The notes beneath the pieces were generated by a model that worked only from the letters and a program-made list of their open reading frames with translations, was not told where the DNA came from and made no database searches. From Agaricus subrufescens (lineage: Eukaryota; Basidiomycota; Agaricomycetes; Agaricales; Agaricaceae), in NCBI GenBank assembly GCA_029945375.1, contig CM057063.1:2229894-2293893 (forward strand): DNA of 64,000 nucleotides. The letters run 5' to 3'. Position 1 is the first letter of the stretch. The number at the start of each line of letters is the position of its first letter. The translations under genes and the position numbers were made by a program. Below are positions 11,178 through 24,283 of this stretch, piece by piece.

Positions 11178-13160
11178 TCGACCAGACTGTCGTTGTAAGT
11201 GTAACATAGCCTACATCTGGATTCTCAGCAATAGCTTTGATATTAGGGAAAGTCTCTCCGCCACTAGAGCCGCCAGGCCCGGTCATGCATCTTACTTCGT
11301 CTCGACCCCGGCAACACTGTTCTCGCCATTTGGTTCTCCTTCCACCCGGCCTCTCAGCTTTACCATACTGAACGCTTGGACGCTGACATGTGGAATACCG
11401 GCCGCCCTTTGTTCCCTCATCTCCTGTGGGAGTGTCGCACCCGCAACGTGGACCCATCCGACATCATGACAATGCACTTGTCCATAACAACCGTTTAATA
11501 TTAATGGTATGTGCTACTCAGTTCAAGTGCGGTTGATTGTTTTACTCATCCTCAGTCAAAGAGCTATGCTTCGCGTCATACTACATCCTCATATTCTATC
11601 CTTCATTCTATCCTCGACCAGCAAGCAAAAATTCCCTGCCAGTTTGGGCGTGAATCAACAACAACAATATGCGAATTCTCCACCTCTCAACGGGGTGCCA
11701 ATGGTGGCGAACAAGATGTTCATATGTGGTGCCGTTTAACAAGGAGATGGAAAGTTCTGGAAAGTTCTGGGCAGAACGAGGACGAGAATCCACCTTTGCT
11801 ATCGTGCAACTGTAGGTCTGGATTAAAGGAGCTATGGAAGAGTGAGGTGCGAGATGGAAATGTTGGGTACGCTCATAAAAAAGCTCACGAAATCACCTTT
11901 CTGATTCAGGCATATCGAACAGTGAGATCCAAATTGTGACATCTGTTCTAACACTGCGATGTTGATCTTGAAAGAGATAGGACCCTGCGCATAGAATCCA
12001 CATGTTGCCCTTCCTGCCCAGAACTTGGCTACATCGAACATTCTGTGGTCCCTGAAGGAACTACTGCATACCATGACATTATGCTGAATTGTATTGATGA
12101 ATCGATCTTCTTTGGTATGTTGTAACCTTTATATCAACTTTCCTCGCTCACTGTTTTCTTAATGGCTAGGATCACAACTGTGGAGGTGCATGTTCTCCGC
12201 GAAATGTTTGCTGCCGGAAAACATGATTCGAACATGTTCTCTCTAATCCAAACTTTCCCTTGTGCACCCCGCACGTACATCGTGACCCTTGTATCAACGG
12301 TACCCGCCTCTAGTATCTAGTACCTCCATCCGAGTCCACCGGTGGTCGAACGACTCGTCGTGATATCAACCTCGCTCTCCGGGGCACGAGTGAAGTGTCG
12401 AAATCTTTTTGGCTACCACCGCTCTTCTCCCATCTTCAACCAGCTTCGAGCCTCTGTGGACCTCTGAATTTGCGAATAGTACCCTATCCAGTTGATAGGC
12501 TCGACAACGTGACAGGTGACAACAAACCGGGACACTCTCAGTCACGACAACAGAGAAGTGGTGGACCAAAATTGGCGGTATTATTATCTATAGTACTATG
12601 GTCAGCTTTTCCGCCCATGTCCGGGGATAAAGGTCCGAAAATGAGGAAAAATATAAATTTATTCACGTACAAGAGAGAGGTGTGACGTCCTTGTCACAGG
12701 TTCTGCTGGGGTTTCGCTGTTCGACCTGCTCTCTGCCTCACTGCCACTCAAGAGCTCAAGCACTCAGGTACCCACAATTCACTCTTGAACAAATGCTTAT
12801 CTAGCTCCATATCGCTTTGCACGATTGTCATTTAGAGAGGGTTGCTGTGCGACCGGGACTGCCGTTCAAAAGCACGCCACACTATTTTACCGAAGGTGTC
12901 GCAAATGTCCGGCTGTGTTTGCCTATTCTGTAGCTAAAGTCAGCGATATAATATGATGACTATACTGGCAGGCTCTTTACCACACAACCCGTTTCGAAAG
13001 GATTTTTTTTTCTATCTGAAAGATACCGAGTTATCGTCCAGTATGGAAGTTACCTTGAGCTTTGTGTACCAATAATCAACTTGTGCAATCTACCAATCTT
13101 GAATGGGTAGATGAGGCTGCATTCCAAGTGGATATGATGTTTCGCAACATCGTGAAAAGA
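11178..13160 (+). repeat. Dispersed repeat family, copy A (degenerate gene relic)
   Basis: This segment is collinear with 19995-21470. Shared landmarks are TTGTAAGTGTAACATAG (11194 and 20015), GTTTAATGGTATGTGCTA-like sequence near 11496 and 20317, AGCTATGCTT near 11560 and 20399, and ATAATCAACTTGTG near 13073 and 21380. Similarity comes in blocks separated by diverged stretches. The conserved blocks resemble exons but stops and shifts prevent a gene model. I do not recognise the protein. Confidence 0.6.
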
Positions 13161-13789
13161 ATTTTCTCTGTAGGGAAGGGTAGAGCAGACTAAGAGGGCT
13201 AGATGGCAGGAATAACCTTAGCAGTCAGAAGTACATATCTGAAGGACGGTTAGCTGGATTGTAGTATGACCAAAGTCAAATTATTCAGCAACCAATAATC
13301 TCTTATATGTCAACAGGTGTGTATTGAAGCAGCCATTTCGTTTACAAACCAGAAATGTCACAGCTGCTATGTTATTTTATTCGGGTGAAGAGGGGGAACG
13401 TACAAATGGTTGGTTCTTAAATAAGATGTCCAATAAGATATTTATCCTAATAGTAAGTAATAAAGAAAAACAGAATGGAACTAAGTCGTAAACAGGAGTT
13501 AAGATCATGCAAGCTAATAGGTCAACTAGATAACGACAACAAAAGGAGGACAATAATACGTATAGGTTGTGTACAATAATCAACCGAGACCTCTCCATAA
13601 AAGAAAAGAAAAGGGAGCTCCAGCTTTGAACATAAAGAAACGAAAGGTGGGGAGATTCAAGCAACGTGGTAGTATCTAGAAAGTAAAACAATGAAGAATG
13701 GCCCCGATCGTTTGTTTAGAAAGAGCAATGAGGATAAGCGGCGTTGTGAGATAATGTGTCCGTGAGGTGTATGCGGCATTAGTATGATC
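13161..13789. other. No supported gene
   Basis: A/T-rich stretch between copy A and the GH16 pseudogenes. The longest frame (13377-13691, minus) has no domain signal. Confidence 0.4.
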
Positions 13790-15895
13790 CATCGTAGGGC
13801 TTATTTCTTGGCTTTGCACAAGGCCACGTCGCAGCATTATACTCCGGAGATAAGAAAAAAAATAATGTTAGCAGGTGTATCAGGTAAACAGTTAGGGAGG
13901 GCGGCAGAATCGAGAGATTGTTGGACCAAGGAATGAAGAACTATGTCCGGTATCGAAACGCCGATGAGTCCCAGAGGTGCCAAGTCAACGCCAAAAGAAC
14001 ACAGATGACTTCACAAGTACGAGACCATCGAAGAACAACCAACATACTGAAGAATAACTCACCTTCATAGGTGCCAACATGACTCGCAATATAATTTGCG
14101 GTCCGAAATTCATTGAGACTGCAGCCAGTATTGATTGAGTCCTTCCTCTAATAAACCCTTATGTGATTATCAGGATTTCGGTGGGGAGTAATAGCGTTGA
14201 TATGTCAATTGTCTGCCAATTTGCTGTTATAAACAGAAGTGAAGGGTCAGTATCGTGTTTTGAATAGCTAAGGATGCAGACGTACATGGGATACCCAAGT
14301 CCAAAACAATAGACATGGGTTCAACAGGGGTCAACCCCTGTGCCACGCCTGAACCCCCCTGAGCCTTGGGATCTGTCCCACAGACGCAGCATCCATCTTA
14401 CACGACGGGTTGCCATCAACACTCCATCAGATGTATCCGGGACCCAGATCATTCGGATCCGACCAGTACTCAAACCCGAAAACTTTGAGGACCTGAGATA
14501 ACCAAGCCGCACCAATTCTTGGGACATACCATTGGGACCTCATTGGGAACTTGCATCAATCCCGAAGTTGCTCTAGAACCGTGATGACCGTTGGGTGTAG
14601 TAAGTGAAGGATTGAAAATGGTTAATGCATTGGTGTTGTACTCGTAATTGTGAGTGAACGGTGCGAACTGGGCAGACTGAGATGCGAGTTGGGTCACACT
14701 AATTGTGCTGTTGATTTCAACTTGAGTGATATCGATTTTGGAGGCTCCGTGACCTTTGGTGTGCACAGAAACCAGGTGGTCTGCGTTGGGGTAAGAACAC
14801 GTTCTGGGAAACATTAGCTAAAAGTAGAGTATTCAACGTGAGGCACTTACGATACTGTCTGCCCAGTAACCAACTCAACTTGAAGTTGAACTTTGACCTC
14901 GGTTTATTGCAGTGAAGCGCTGCCAGAAGGGTACGACCGTCGAGATTCGTCTGATTGAGGAATGCCCCCACATCACATGAATCATACGTGTACAGCCACA
15001 TCCGTCAGTGGTTCCTCTATATCCTGGTGTGGCCTGGTTTTCCATGCCCAGGCATCCAGTCACTGTTAAAGGCATGGTCAGCTCACACACTACCGAGACG
15101 GAGGAAGAGGGTGCTGACATATGCTTTGGAGTTTTTGTCCGATCCTGGGAGGACGACTTTGACTTTAATATAACCATGGGGAGAGCGGAATTTGTTCCAT
15201 GATATAAGCGTCCCACTGTGACAGTTCAATGTTGTGATTGTCGATGGGAGTGAACAGAGCAATCGAACCTGTTATGCTGGTGATGAAGGAATGAATTGGA
15301 AGGACGAAAGCGTGCAGACCAGTACGGTGGGGCCAAAGTAATAGCACCATCATGGATAGTGATTTGTCAAGGATCATACCGCTCTAAATCCACATTTCGA
15401 CCATACCAAGACTCAACAGGTTCTCCAAAGATCATTGCGAGGATAGAATGACCTGCTGTCCTGGTGATGCTCGTCAGAACAGGCGAGTCCGTACTCTTTA
15501 CTGTCAAAACCAATACGAACTTCTGCTTCTTTGGGGATGTCATGACGTATAAGGGTCGGGAAAGCTGAAATAGGACAAGTGACTGTCCTGTGGGAAGAGA
15601 GTGAGAAGGATATATGCAAGGAGATTGATCATTTACCTACGCGCGTATACTCTCGATGATCGAACGTTCCTCCATCGGTCATGGACAAATCGCAAGACCG
15701 GGTAGAATCATCACAGGTGGTCATGAACGTGGAGAGGGTGGTGGAAGAACACAACACAAGCAGGGAAAATGAGTGGTAGGCATGCCGAGCGAAGGCGGGG
15801 CCAAGACAGATTGGGCGTGGGCTTCTCTATCATGACAACTGCGTTCTGCGTGACGTGACAGACCATGTTGATTCTCGTGCCTCAGTGATCTTTGT
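13790..15895 (-). pseudogene. GH16 SKN1/KRE6-like beta-glucan synthesis protein, pseudogene copy 1
   Basis: Minus-strand blocks match the SKN1/KRE6 group of GH16 proteins, membrane-bound or secreted enzymes needed for beta-1,6-glucan assembly in fungal walls. Visible pieces in order are GYRGTTDG, WLYTYDSCDVG, FLNQTN, SQSAQFAPFTHNYEY and FGFEYWSDPND. The copy is broken: a one-base shift lies between GTTDG and WLYTYDSC (near 14998-15005), and a TGA replaces the Gln codon in GYI-x-WSVDG (near 14430). The upstream exons near 15420-15610 and 15640-15740 are partly readable but do not assemble into the family N-terminus. Confidence 0.75.
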
Positions 15896-17815
15896 CCATC
15901 ATAGGGCTTATTTCTCGGCTTTGCATAAGGCCGCATTGCAATATCGTGCTCTAGACATAAGAAAACAGAAGGACGTTAGCAGACGTATCAAAAGTACGGC
16001 AGTTAGGGAGGGGAACAGAATTGAGAGATTGTTGGGCCGGAAATGAAAAATTGTTTCTGACATCACGCAGGCCGTTGGGTCCGAGTAGTGCTAAAGTGAT
16101 GCCGAAAGAGGACAGATAGCTTTACAAGTACAAGACCACTGAAAGACCACTGACGAGCTGAAAAACAGCTCACCTTTGTAGATTTTAACATAGTTTGCGG
16201 TCCGGTATTCCTTGACACCGCACCCTCTATTGATCGAGTCCATCCTCTGATCAACCCCTACATAAGTAATCAAGAACTCAGTGGGGAATAATAGCGTTGA
16301 GGTGTCAATTGTCTGCCAATTTGCTGTTAAAGAGGGGGGTGAAGACTCAGCATCGTGTTTCGAATAACTAAGGATGCCAACATACATGATATACCCAAGT
16401 TCAAAACGATGGACATGAGGTCAACAGGGATCAACGTCCGCCTGGTGCCTGAACTCCCCTGCGTTGCGGGATCTGGCCCCACAGCAGATGTACCCATCTT
16501 ATACAACAGTATCCCATCCACACTCCATTGGATATATCCAGAACCCGGATCATTCGGATCTGACCAGTACTCGAACCGGAAAACCTTGTAGAGTTTTGGT
16601 TGAGGAGGTTGCACCAAACCTTGAGACATACCACTCGGAACTGGCATCAATCCTGAAATAGCTTGCACTAGAGCCGAACCATGATAGCCGTTGGGGGTGG
16701 TAAGTGAAGGACCGGTGATAGTTAAGGCATCTGTGTTGTACTCGTAATTGTGAGTGAATGGTGCGAACTGGGCAGACAGAAATCAGACAGAAATGCGACT
16801 TGGGTCACATCGCTTGTTCCATTGATTCCAACTTCAAAGATATCGATTTTGGAGGCTCCGTGGTCCATGGTATACGCAGAATAGGGATGGTCTGCGTCAA
16901 GCAAGAACATGTTCTGGGAAACATCAGCTAAAAGTAGAGTATCCAAGACGAGGCACTCACGATACTCTCTCCTCCGATAACCAACTCAACTTGAAGTCAT
17001 AATTTGACCTTATTTTATCGTAGTGAAGCACTGCCATGGAGGTGAGACCGTTGGGGTTCGTCTGATTGAGAATACCCCCACTTCACATGAATCGTGCGCG
17101 TACAGCCACGGCCTGTTGGTGGTTGCTTTATATCTGAGTTTTGCCAGGTTTTGCATTGTTCAAGCACCAAGCCACTATCAAGGGTATGGTCAGCTCGTGC
17201 ACTATCAAGGTAGGAAAGAAGATGGTACCGACGTATGCTTTGGAATTTTTGTCCGATCCTGGGAAGGCGACTTCGACTTTGATGTAACCTTGGGTAAAGT
17301 AGAGTTTATTCCATGATTGAAATGTCGTACTGCGGTGATCGAGGTTTGCGGGTGCCGGAGGGAGTGAGTGGAGCAGTTGCTGTCCTGGTGGTGCTTGTTA
17401 GAGCAGACAAGCCCGTACTCTTTACTGTCGAAACCAATACGAGCTTGCACTTCTTTGGGGGTGTCACAATATATAGGGGTCTGGATGCTCGAACAGGACA
17501 AGTGACTATCCTGTGGGAAGAGAGTGAGAAGGATTTGTACAAGAAAGTTGATAGTTTACCTTTGCGCGTATGCTCTCGACGATCGAATTGTTTCTCCCTC
17601 GGCCAAGGAAAGTCGGAAGACTGGACAGAGCCATTGCAGGTGGACATGAACGTGGAGAGGGTGGTGGAGGAACGCAACACAAGCAGGGCAAATGAGCGGC
17701 AGGCATGCCAAACAAATGCTGGGCGAAGACAGATGGGGTGTGGGCAAGTTCTCTATACCACTTTGTTCTGCGTGACGTGACAAACCATTTTGATTCATAG
17801 TGCCTCAGCGATCTT
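15896..17815 (-). pseudogene. GH16 SKN1/KRE6-like pseudogene copy 2 (tandem duplicate)
   Basis: This is a second copy of the preceding unit, offset by about 2.1 kb. It keeps the better C-terminal half: FRFEYWSDPNDPGSGYIQW, LIPVDLMSIVLNLGIS and, after an intron, FPTEFLITYVGVDQR and YRTANYV, all diagnostic of SKN1/KRE6. A one-base shift separates HDSCEVG from LNQTNPNG near 17070-17080, so it too is a pseudogene. The unit boundary repeats as TGCCTCAG-GATCTTTGT at about 15880 and 17800, marking a tandem duplication. Confidence 0.75.
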
Positions 17816-19994
17816 TGTGCTCTCTGCTCCGATCGTTTTAAACTGAACCAGGAATTTTTGCGCTCGACATTTGTATCTCATTGCCTTTCTTTGGTCCAAA
17901 ACACAGGGCATGTAGCTGAACACACAAATACCTTTTCTTCTGCTTGCAGTTTCCCTTTTGTCGCACTGGAGTTTTTCACTTGAACCCATACTGCTTTGTT
18001 GCGGGTATGCTAACCGATGCTATGCCTGGTCATCAATTAACGATGTTCTCAGCAAGCCCCTGGCTCGAGCAATACTGCGTCTGACCCCGTCCCACAACAG
18101 GACCTTCCCCCTTGCACGCTGCTCTGCGGTCGTCTCCAATCATCAGATTGCTTGCCCATCGGCTCCTTCATCCTCATCCATTCTTTATGCCATGAGTGCC
18201 ACCCACGTCACAAACCAATACGAGATCCTGTATCTCCTCCTTCCAATTCACGCACACCCGATGGCCAACCTTTCATTCGACTCACTCTTCAATCTACTTC
18301 CGCCCGCCCATCCAACGACTTTTCTATAACATTGGATGTGTGGCACTCTAGAGTCCTGGCCCACATGTGGGACAGATGTTGGAGAGTAAGTGGTCAGGGG
18401 TTAGCTGGAGCACTTAGAACAATAGCGACAAAGATGTGATGGAGCTCAATCTGCTGCAGCGTAGCCTGTATGTATGTCGTCGGTCTTTGTCTAGTCCATG
18501 TTCGGCTGTCAGACACAAAGTACTGACTTTGAATGGTTCCAATTAAGGCTTCGAGCATGCTAGCAAGCCAGCCTATTTCAATATAGGTGTATGATTCTCG
18601 ACCTGCACATATATGCAATGTGCTATATGGTATGAATGACCCAGATCGAAATGAGGTTGTATCTCGAAACGGTGGCTGGCGAAGTAGATATGATGGGTAC
18701 GTCATGTCTATAATGTATGGCTTTGGGCTAAACAGTATGGCATGGTTGACAGATCGGCTACCCTTTATCTGACTACTCCAGTAGTTTCTCTGGATATGCG
18801 AATACTTTCACAAGTCAAAGAGATAAATGTGAGCATGTTATGACCACTCCATTTAACCACTACGCTGGACTCGCTGAAAGTAAGGACATAGAGGGAAGGG
18901 CAATGTGTCTGGACAAGTCATGGACCAACAATCATGCATGCATGAACGGTGTTTCCGATCTAACCCATTAACGTTTCCAACCTTTCAGGCAGTGTGCATT
19001 CGCTGGGCAAATTCATGAACGCCTTCCGTAAACTACTCGAATACAAGGTAGAAATCGTTGAGGCCAGCGGTATGTCTTTTCTATTTTTTCTGAGATATTA
19101 GGCCATCAGTGCTTACTTTTACTTTCGCTAAAGAAAGCTTCTTGTATGCTACTAGCTCTGTGGCACCAATCTTCCTCTACAATCACATAGACCTTCGAAT
19201 AATCCAACAGGTTCGTACTTACCTGGCTCAACCTCCTTACTTCAATTACTCGCATATATAAGTTAGGTATTGTGTACCCCAAAGGGTTTCAACGTCATTC
19301 GTAAATCCGGAAACTTTGGTCTATCAATCCATTCTCTATGGTAAGACCGTGACTTCATCGACTTTGCTGATCATAACTCACCTGCTGGCTTCCTTTTGCC
19401 CTCTTCACCCTTTGAGGCCGTCTTTTATCCAACCCTGGTGGTCTTGGCGTGTGGTTTTACGATTTCCGAAGACAGTGCTAACCGTCATGTTGGATTTTCC
19501 ACTACTCCATTCACTTTTGCTATGTTTAATTAGGGAGCACCTCTGGTGATTTTGCGATTGCATTGTCATACGTTTGTGAGTTGGTGAAACCGCTGCGGAT
19601 GATCAAGAGTAATACGGTTCAAAATACGAACTTGAGCAACGTAGTATATAATATTTGCCAAGGATGTAAAAATCCTATATATGTATTTCCATCAGCGAAA
19701 ATCAGGTCTCCTGAATAGAGTGTATGACTCACAGTGAACTTCGCTCTGCTTAGTTTTGGAACTTCAGAGTTATATATCGTGCACGTGCTCCCGGGGTGGG
19801 GTGAGATATTTAATATTTAGCCTTTGTTGACAGCAAATCAAGCCGCAGGGAAATCGGCCTTGTTTGTTCTGCCCAACTGTCTGTTTGGACGCCTTACCCT
19901 TGGCTATGTATTTCCCCACCTCCTTCAGCCATTTCTTCCTTTATCAGTGCATGTTTCGGAAATGGCTCACTCATCTTAAGTGACAACTAGTGTT
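17816..19994. other. Possible exon relics, no assembled gene
   Basis: Short plus-strand blocks at about 18990-19070 (SVHSLGKFMNAFRKLLEYKV), 19130-19210 (SFLYATSSVAPIFLYNH) and 19268-19340 (NVIRKSGNFGLSIHS) are separated by plausible GT-AG introns. They look like exons of one decayed or partial gene that I cannot identify. No start codon or terminal exon could be fixed. Confidence 0.35.
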
Positions 19995-21470
19995 TCCGGC
20001 TAGACGGGTGGCTGCCATTGTAAGTGTAACATAGCATGGATTTTTTGATAGTAACATTACATTCAGGAGAACTCCGCGCCGCCACCTCGAGAACCAGTCA
20101 TACGCGTTACTTGATTCCGGCCCGCCCTTTGGTCCTCCAGCCTCTTGGCTACACATTACCGAGCTCCCAAATGAGAACATGTCGAGCGCCACCTATTAAG
20201 CCTGTTTTCAACTCTGTTGTTCTTTCATCTTTCATGATCTACGTTGACCTGAGTGTTGCACCGGAGACATGGATCTACCCGACCCGACTAGACACTTGGC
20301 GGCTTGACAACAACAGTTTAATGGTATGTGCTATTCATTCTAGATACAGTCGATTGTTGACCTGTCGGTACAGATAGTTTTGGTCATCGTCAGTCAGAAA
20401 GCTATGCTTTTAACACACTACATCCTGATCACATATTCTCCATTCCATACTTGGGCGAAAAGGTGTGACGAAGTCCATGTCGATTTGGGTGCGATAATCC
20501 AGGAGGTCTATAGGCCAACAATAACGATATGTGTACTTTACGGCCGGAGAGCATCACATGAGAATTCTCTACTTCGTCCTCAATGCAATCCTAACAGCGG
20601 TGATTGGAACATTCAGTATCGACAGAACGATGATCAAATTCCACATTCACTGTTGTGCAAGTGCAGGTTTGTATTGGAAGAGCTACTAAGAGGAGTGCTT
20701 AGGTGCGAGACGGGATGCTGGGTACACCTGTTATGCTTTAATGTCAAAGGATATCCAGTAAAGCTGATGAAGTTTGCGCTTCTGTTTCAGGTATATTGGA
20801 CAAAGTTGAGACTCGAATCGCCACGTTACAGTCGCAATAACATGCCTAAGTTGCGTGTGCCCTTTGATGACGGACTCTTTATGAAAGGGGATGGAACTCG
20901 CGCACAGGCCTGTGATTGAGTTCAAGCCTTCAGCCAAGGTCGCTCAATCCTCGCAGCCCCTCCTCAGCAAGTGGGTACATCGAAGATTCTGTAATCCTCA
21001 AGGCGACTACTACGTGTATTGATGTAATGTTGACTTTGTTGGTGAACAGGTCTTCCTCGGTACATTGTGAACTTTATATCAACTATCTTTTTTCACAATA
21101 TTCCTCATGACCTAGGATTACAAGATACCCATCCCTAGCATCTAGCGATTCCCCCCACGCTCAAATGACTACCTTCCCATCTATCTGAATTATCATGATA
21201 TCAACCTCTCCGCTCCCTCGGTTACAAGCGCAAGGTGTCAAAGCCTTTATGTCCACAGCCGCTCTGCCTATTGGATGCTCTCGTCGCCTCTTCTCCCACC
21301 AGCCTCGAGTCACACCTCGAATCTGTAAATTTGTGTATAGTGCCTTTGTCCGGTTACTCTGAACTTTGTGTGCCTATAATCAACTTGTGTAATCCGCCAA
21401 TCTTGAATAGGTAGACGAGGGAGGAATGCATTCCGTGTGGATACGATGTTTTACGTTAGCTTCCATTCTT
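19995..21470 (+). repeat. Dispersed repeat family, copy B
   Basis: Collinear with copy A and, for its 20830-21110 part, with copy C in inverted orientation. The longest frame (20380-20919) is not recognisable. The shared block SGYIEDSVIL...TTCID aligns with SGYIGHSVIL...TTRID in copy C, which suggests the family was once protein-coding. Confidence 0.6.
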
Positions 21471-22585
21471 CCTTTTCGAAATGCACCCTTGCAGGGTTGT
21501 CACGGTTATGGTGTTTCAAGTTTCAACAATGGAGCTGAATAAGTAAGAAAAGCGACATAGCAAGGGCAACTTCCAAGTATATCAGTGCAAACACAGCCGC
21601 ATCACATCACCCAATCCAAGGTATGTTCTCTCTACTATGTGGGTCTGTCAGGATCTGTCACTACGACACAGAATGTCAATCGATAGGGCATACTCGGATT
21701 AGAGTCTAGTAATAGAATGATGCGCGCTGTCAGCCAACCCTGTATCTTCGATCATGTCATGACATCCCACCTCCCAATGGCATAAAAGCAGCGAACACAC
21801 GCTTGGAATACCAGCTTTCCCCCCCTCGCTGCAATTTGCGGCTTCAAATCCATCATCCTGACCTCTACCGAGCGCCCACGGTATGTCAGACTGTATGCTT
21901 TTGTTGTCAATAATTCAGCCTTGGGCAAGAGGGATGGGAGGCTCCCTCCACCGCCCCTTTCTGGTGGCCTGGAGGTATGCTGGAGTATGATTTCCGCCGG
22001 TATGGAAACAGTGGGCTGGCTGTACAGAAGGCAATGTGGGCATTGGGGGATCTTATTTTTTTCTTTGATTGCACGGGCGGCACAGGGACTGTGGTGGTGA
22101 TGGGGGTGGATGCGCTTGAATGCGTCAAAACTCAAAAGGTGCATGTTTGGTTTCATCCACCTGTCTTACGCCTCCCCCATTTGATTGATATTTGTTTTTT
22201 AGCCATGTTCTTTCCTTTCTGCATTTCACGTTTGTTCTGGCCATAATCTTTCTTTCAGGCGTCTTATGTTTTTTCTGACATTTATTATCTATCCATTATT
22301 ATCACTGTTTATTTTTGTTTGTATACTGTATGGTCCGCTTTCTACTTCTTTCTCACTTATGGTGTAGATCAGCACTGGATCCGTGTTGGCCTACATTATG
22401 AGTTTTTCTTAGATAGTTTTCATTCACTTTTACTTTCCATACTTTATATTTTAGTGGTTTTTACTTTCTATACTTTATATTTCAGTGGTCTTTTCGTTTT
22501 ATTGTGACGATTATTCATCATGTGGTCCGATGTAATTTTTTGCCAGTTGATGGGCCTAACCCTAACCATAAAATAATTAATTGCT
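21471..22585. other. No supported gene; T-rich stretch
   Basis: Pyrimidine- and T-rich DNA, especially 22180-22510. Two telomere-like CCTAAC units occur at about 22555-22568, which is too few to be a telomere. Confidence 0.4.
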
Positions 22586-22589
22586 GAAC

Positions 22590-23190
22590 ATGAACACCCA
22601 GCCACCACGGCGCCCCTATCTGCTGCCCGCCATCGCAGTCTGGCCTCGCTGACACTTGGTGCCACGCACTATGTGCTACACCTGCCGCTACCTTGTTGCC
22701 ATCCCCTGCCGCTCACCGCGCACCACACCATACAAACACCCAGCCACCATTGTGCCATCGCAGTCCGGCCTCACTGACACTTGGTGCCACGCACTATGTG
22801 CTACGCCTGCCGCTACCTTGTTGCCATCCCCTGCCGCCCACCGCGCACCACACCATACAAACACCCAGCCACCATTGTGCCATCGCAGTCCGGCCTCACT
22901 GACACTTGGTGCCACGCACTATGTGCTACGCCTGCCGCTACCTTGTTGCCATCCCCTGCCGCCCACCGCGCACCACACCATACAAACACCCAGCCACCAT
23001 TGTGCCATCGCAGTCCGGCCTTGCTGACACCTGGTGCCATGCGCTATGCACCACGCCTGCCGCTACCTTGTTGCCATCCCCTGCCACCCACCGCCCACCA
23101 CACCGTACAAACACCCAGCCACCATTGCGCCATTTCGGTCCAGCCTCGCTGACACTTCACACTACATGCTACGCCTGGCTCACATGAAGG
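22590..23190. repeat. 125 bp tandem repeat, about 4-5 copies
   Basis: The motif CCACGCACTATGTGCTAC recurs at 22662, 22787 and 22912 and, with changes, at 23037, giving an exact 125 bp period. Copies 2 and 3 are nearly identical; outer copies are diverged. The period is not a multiple of three, so the open frames seen across it are by-products of the repeat. Confidence 0.93.
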
Positions 23191-24283
23191 CCCTGCTGCT
23201 ACCTCGTCGCCATCCCCTGCCACCCATCGCATGCCACCCATTGCATGCCCGCCGTACGAATACTCAGCTGCCACTGCACCCCTGTCCGCCCTACACTATC
23301 GTGGTCTAGCTGGCAGCCTCACCTCTTGAGCCAGAAGCATGCGCGCACCTTGGAGCACAGCACCAGCTACCATCTACCATGCCTGATCTGTGGGCAGGAG
23401 GTCTAGCTCGTGGGAAGAGGCGGTGGCCCCTTGCTTCAACTCCAGTAGCTGGCAGCCCCACCCTTTGAGCTAGAAGTGTGTGCAGCCCAGGTGCCATCTA
23501 CCATGCCCAATTCATGGCAGGAGGTCTAGCTCACACGCAGGGGCAGCGGCACTCTGCTTCTGCTCGAGACTAGCCCCACCGATGTGCGTCCCCACTCTAG
23601 CCTCGCTAGCGGCTCCCCCCCCCCCCTTGAGCTGGACGCATACCCGCACCTTGAAGCACGACTCCCTTGGCCCGGCAGCACCCACCCTCATTGGACTGCC
23701 ACCTTGGACTTCCGCCCAGGACTCTCACCTTGAACCCTCGACTTTCCCCCTGGACTAGCGCCTTGTACTCCCGACTTTTGCCCTGGACTCCCGCCTTGGA
23801 CCCTCGCCTTGAAGTGTAGAAACCTGTGACTAGGTAAATGGATTCTGCCCTTCTGCAAATGAGTAATAAGTACAATAAATCAATAATAATAATAACAATT
23901 TATTTCTTTGCATCCCCGTCCAGTCTAGTCCCACCGGCGCATCTCCTAAATTCATGCTGTCCTTAAGGGGGTATTACGCACCAAAAATACTCTTTTATCC
24001 GCATCCGCATCGATCCTCATTGGTCCGTGCCATCCCGTGCGAGCTCCTCGCCTCTTTCTCATCATTCTGCTTGACTCCTCGTGGGTCCGTGCCTGGCCCT
24101 TGCCCGTCTCACCCACCCTATATAGAGTCCACCTAGGGGGCTGGATCTAAAGTGCCAACAGGAAGCAGTTGATCTTCTGAAAGATAATTGCGGTGGTGGT
24201 TGCAGGCAAGTAGACATTATTGTCAATACTGTTTAGGCTCATTTCAGAATATAATAAGAACAATTAAATTTTCCGAATTGTCG
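23191..24283. other. GC-rich imperfect repeats, no supported gene
   Basis: 23200-23640 continues with degraded GC-rich repeat-like sequence including AGCTGGCAGCC units near 23307 and 23447. About 23690-23815 is an imperfect minisatellite of GGACTCCCGCCTT-type units. Nothing protein-coding is supported. Confidence 0.45.

Noticed and set aside
22550..22572. Telomere-like CCTAACCCTAACC
   Set aside because: Only about two units inside an internal region; likely chance or a small interstitial remnant.
22656..23152. Overlapping 123-aa plus-strand frames spaced 125 bases apart
   Set aside because: They are by-products of the 125 bp tandem repeat, whose period shifts frame at every unit.
23606..23875. 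Minus-strand 89-aa frame rich in Gly/Ser
   Set aside because: It is the translation of an imperfect minisatellite and has no splice or start context.
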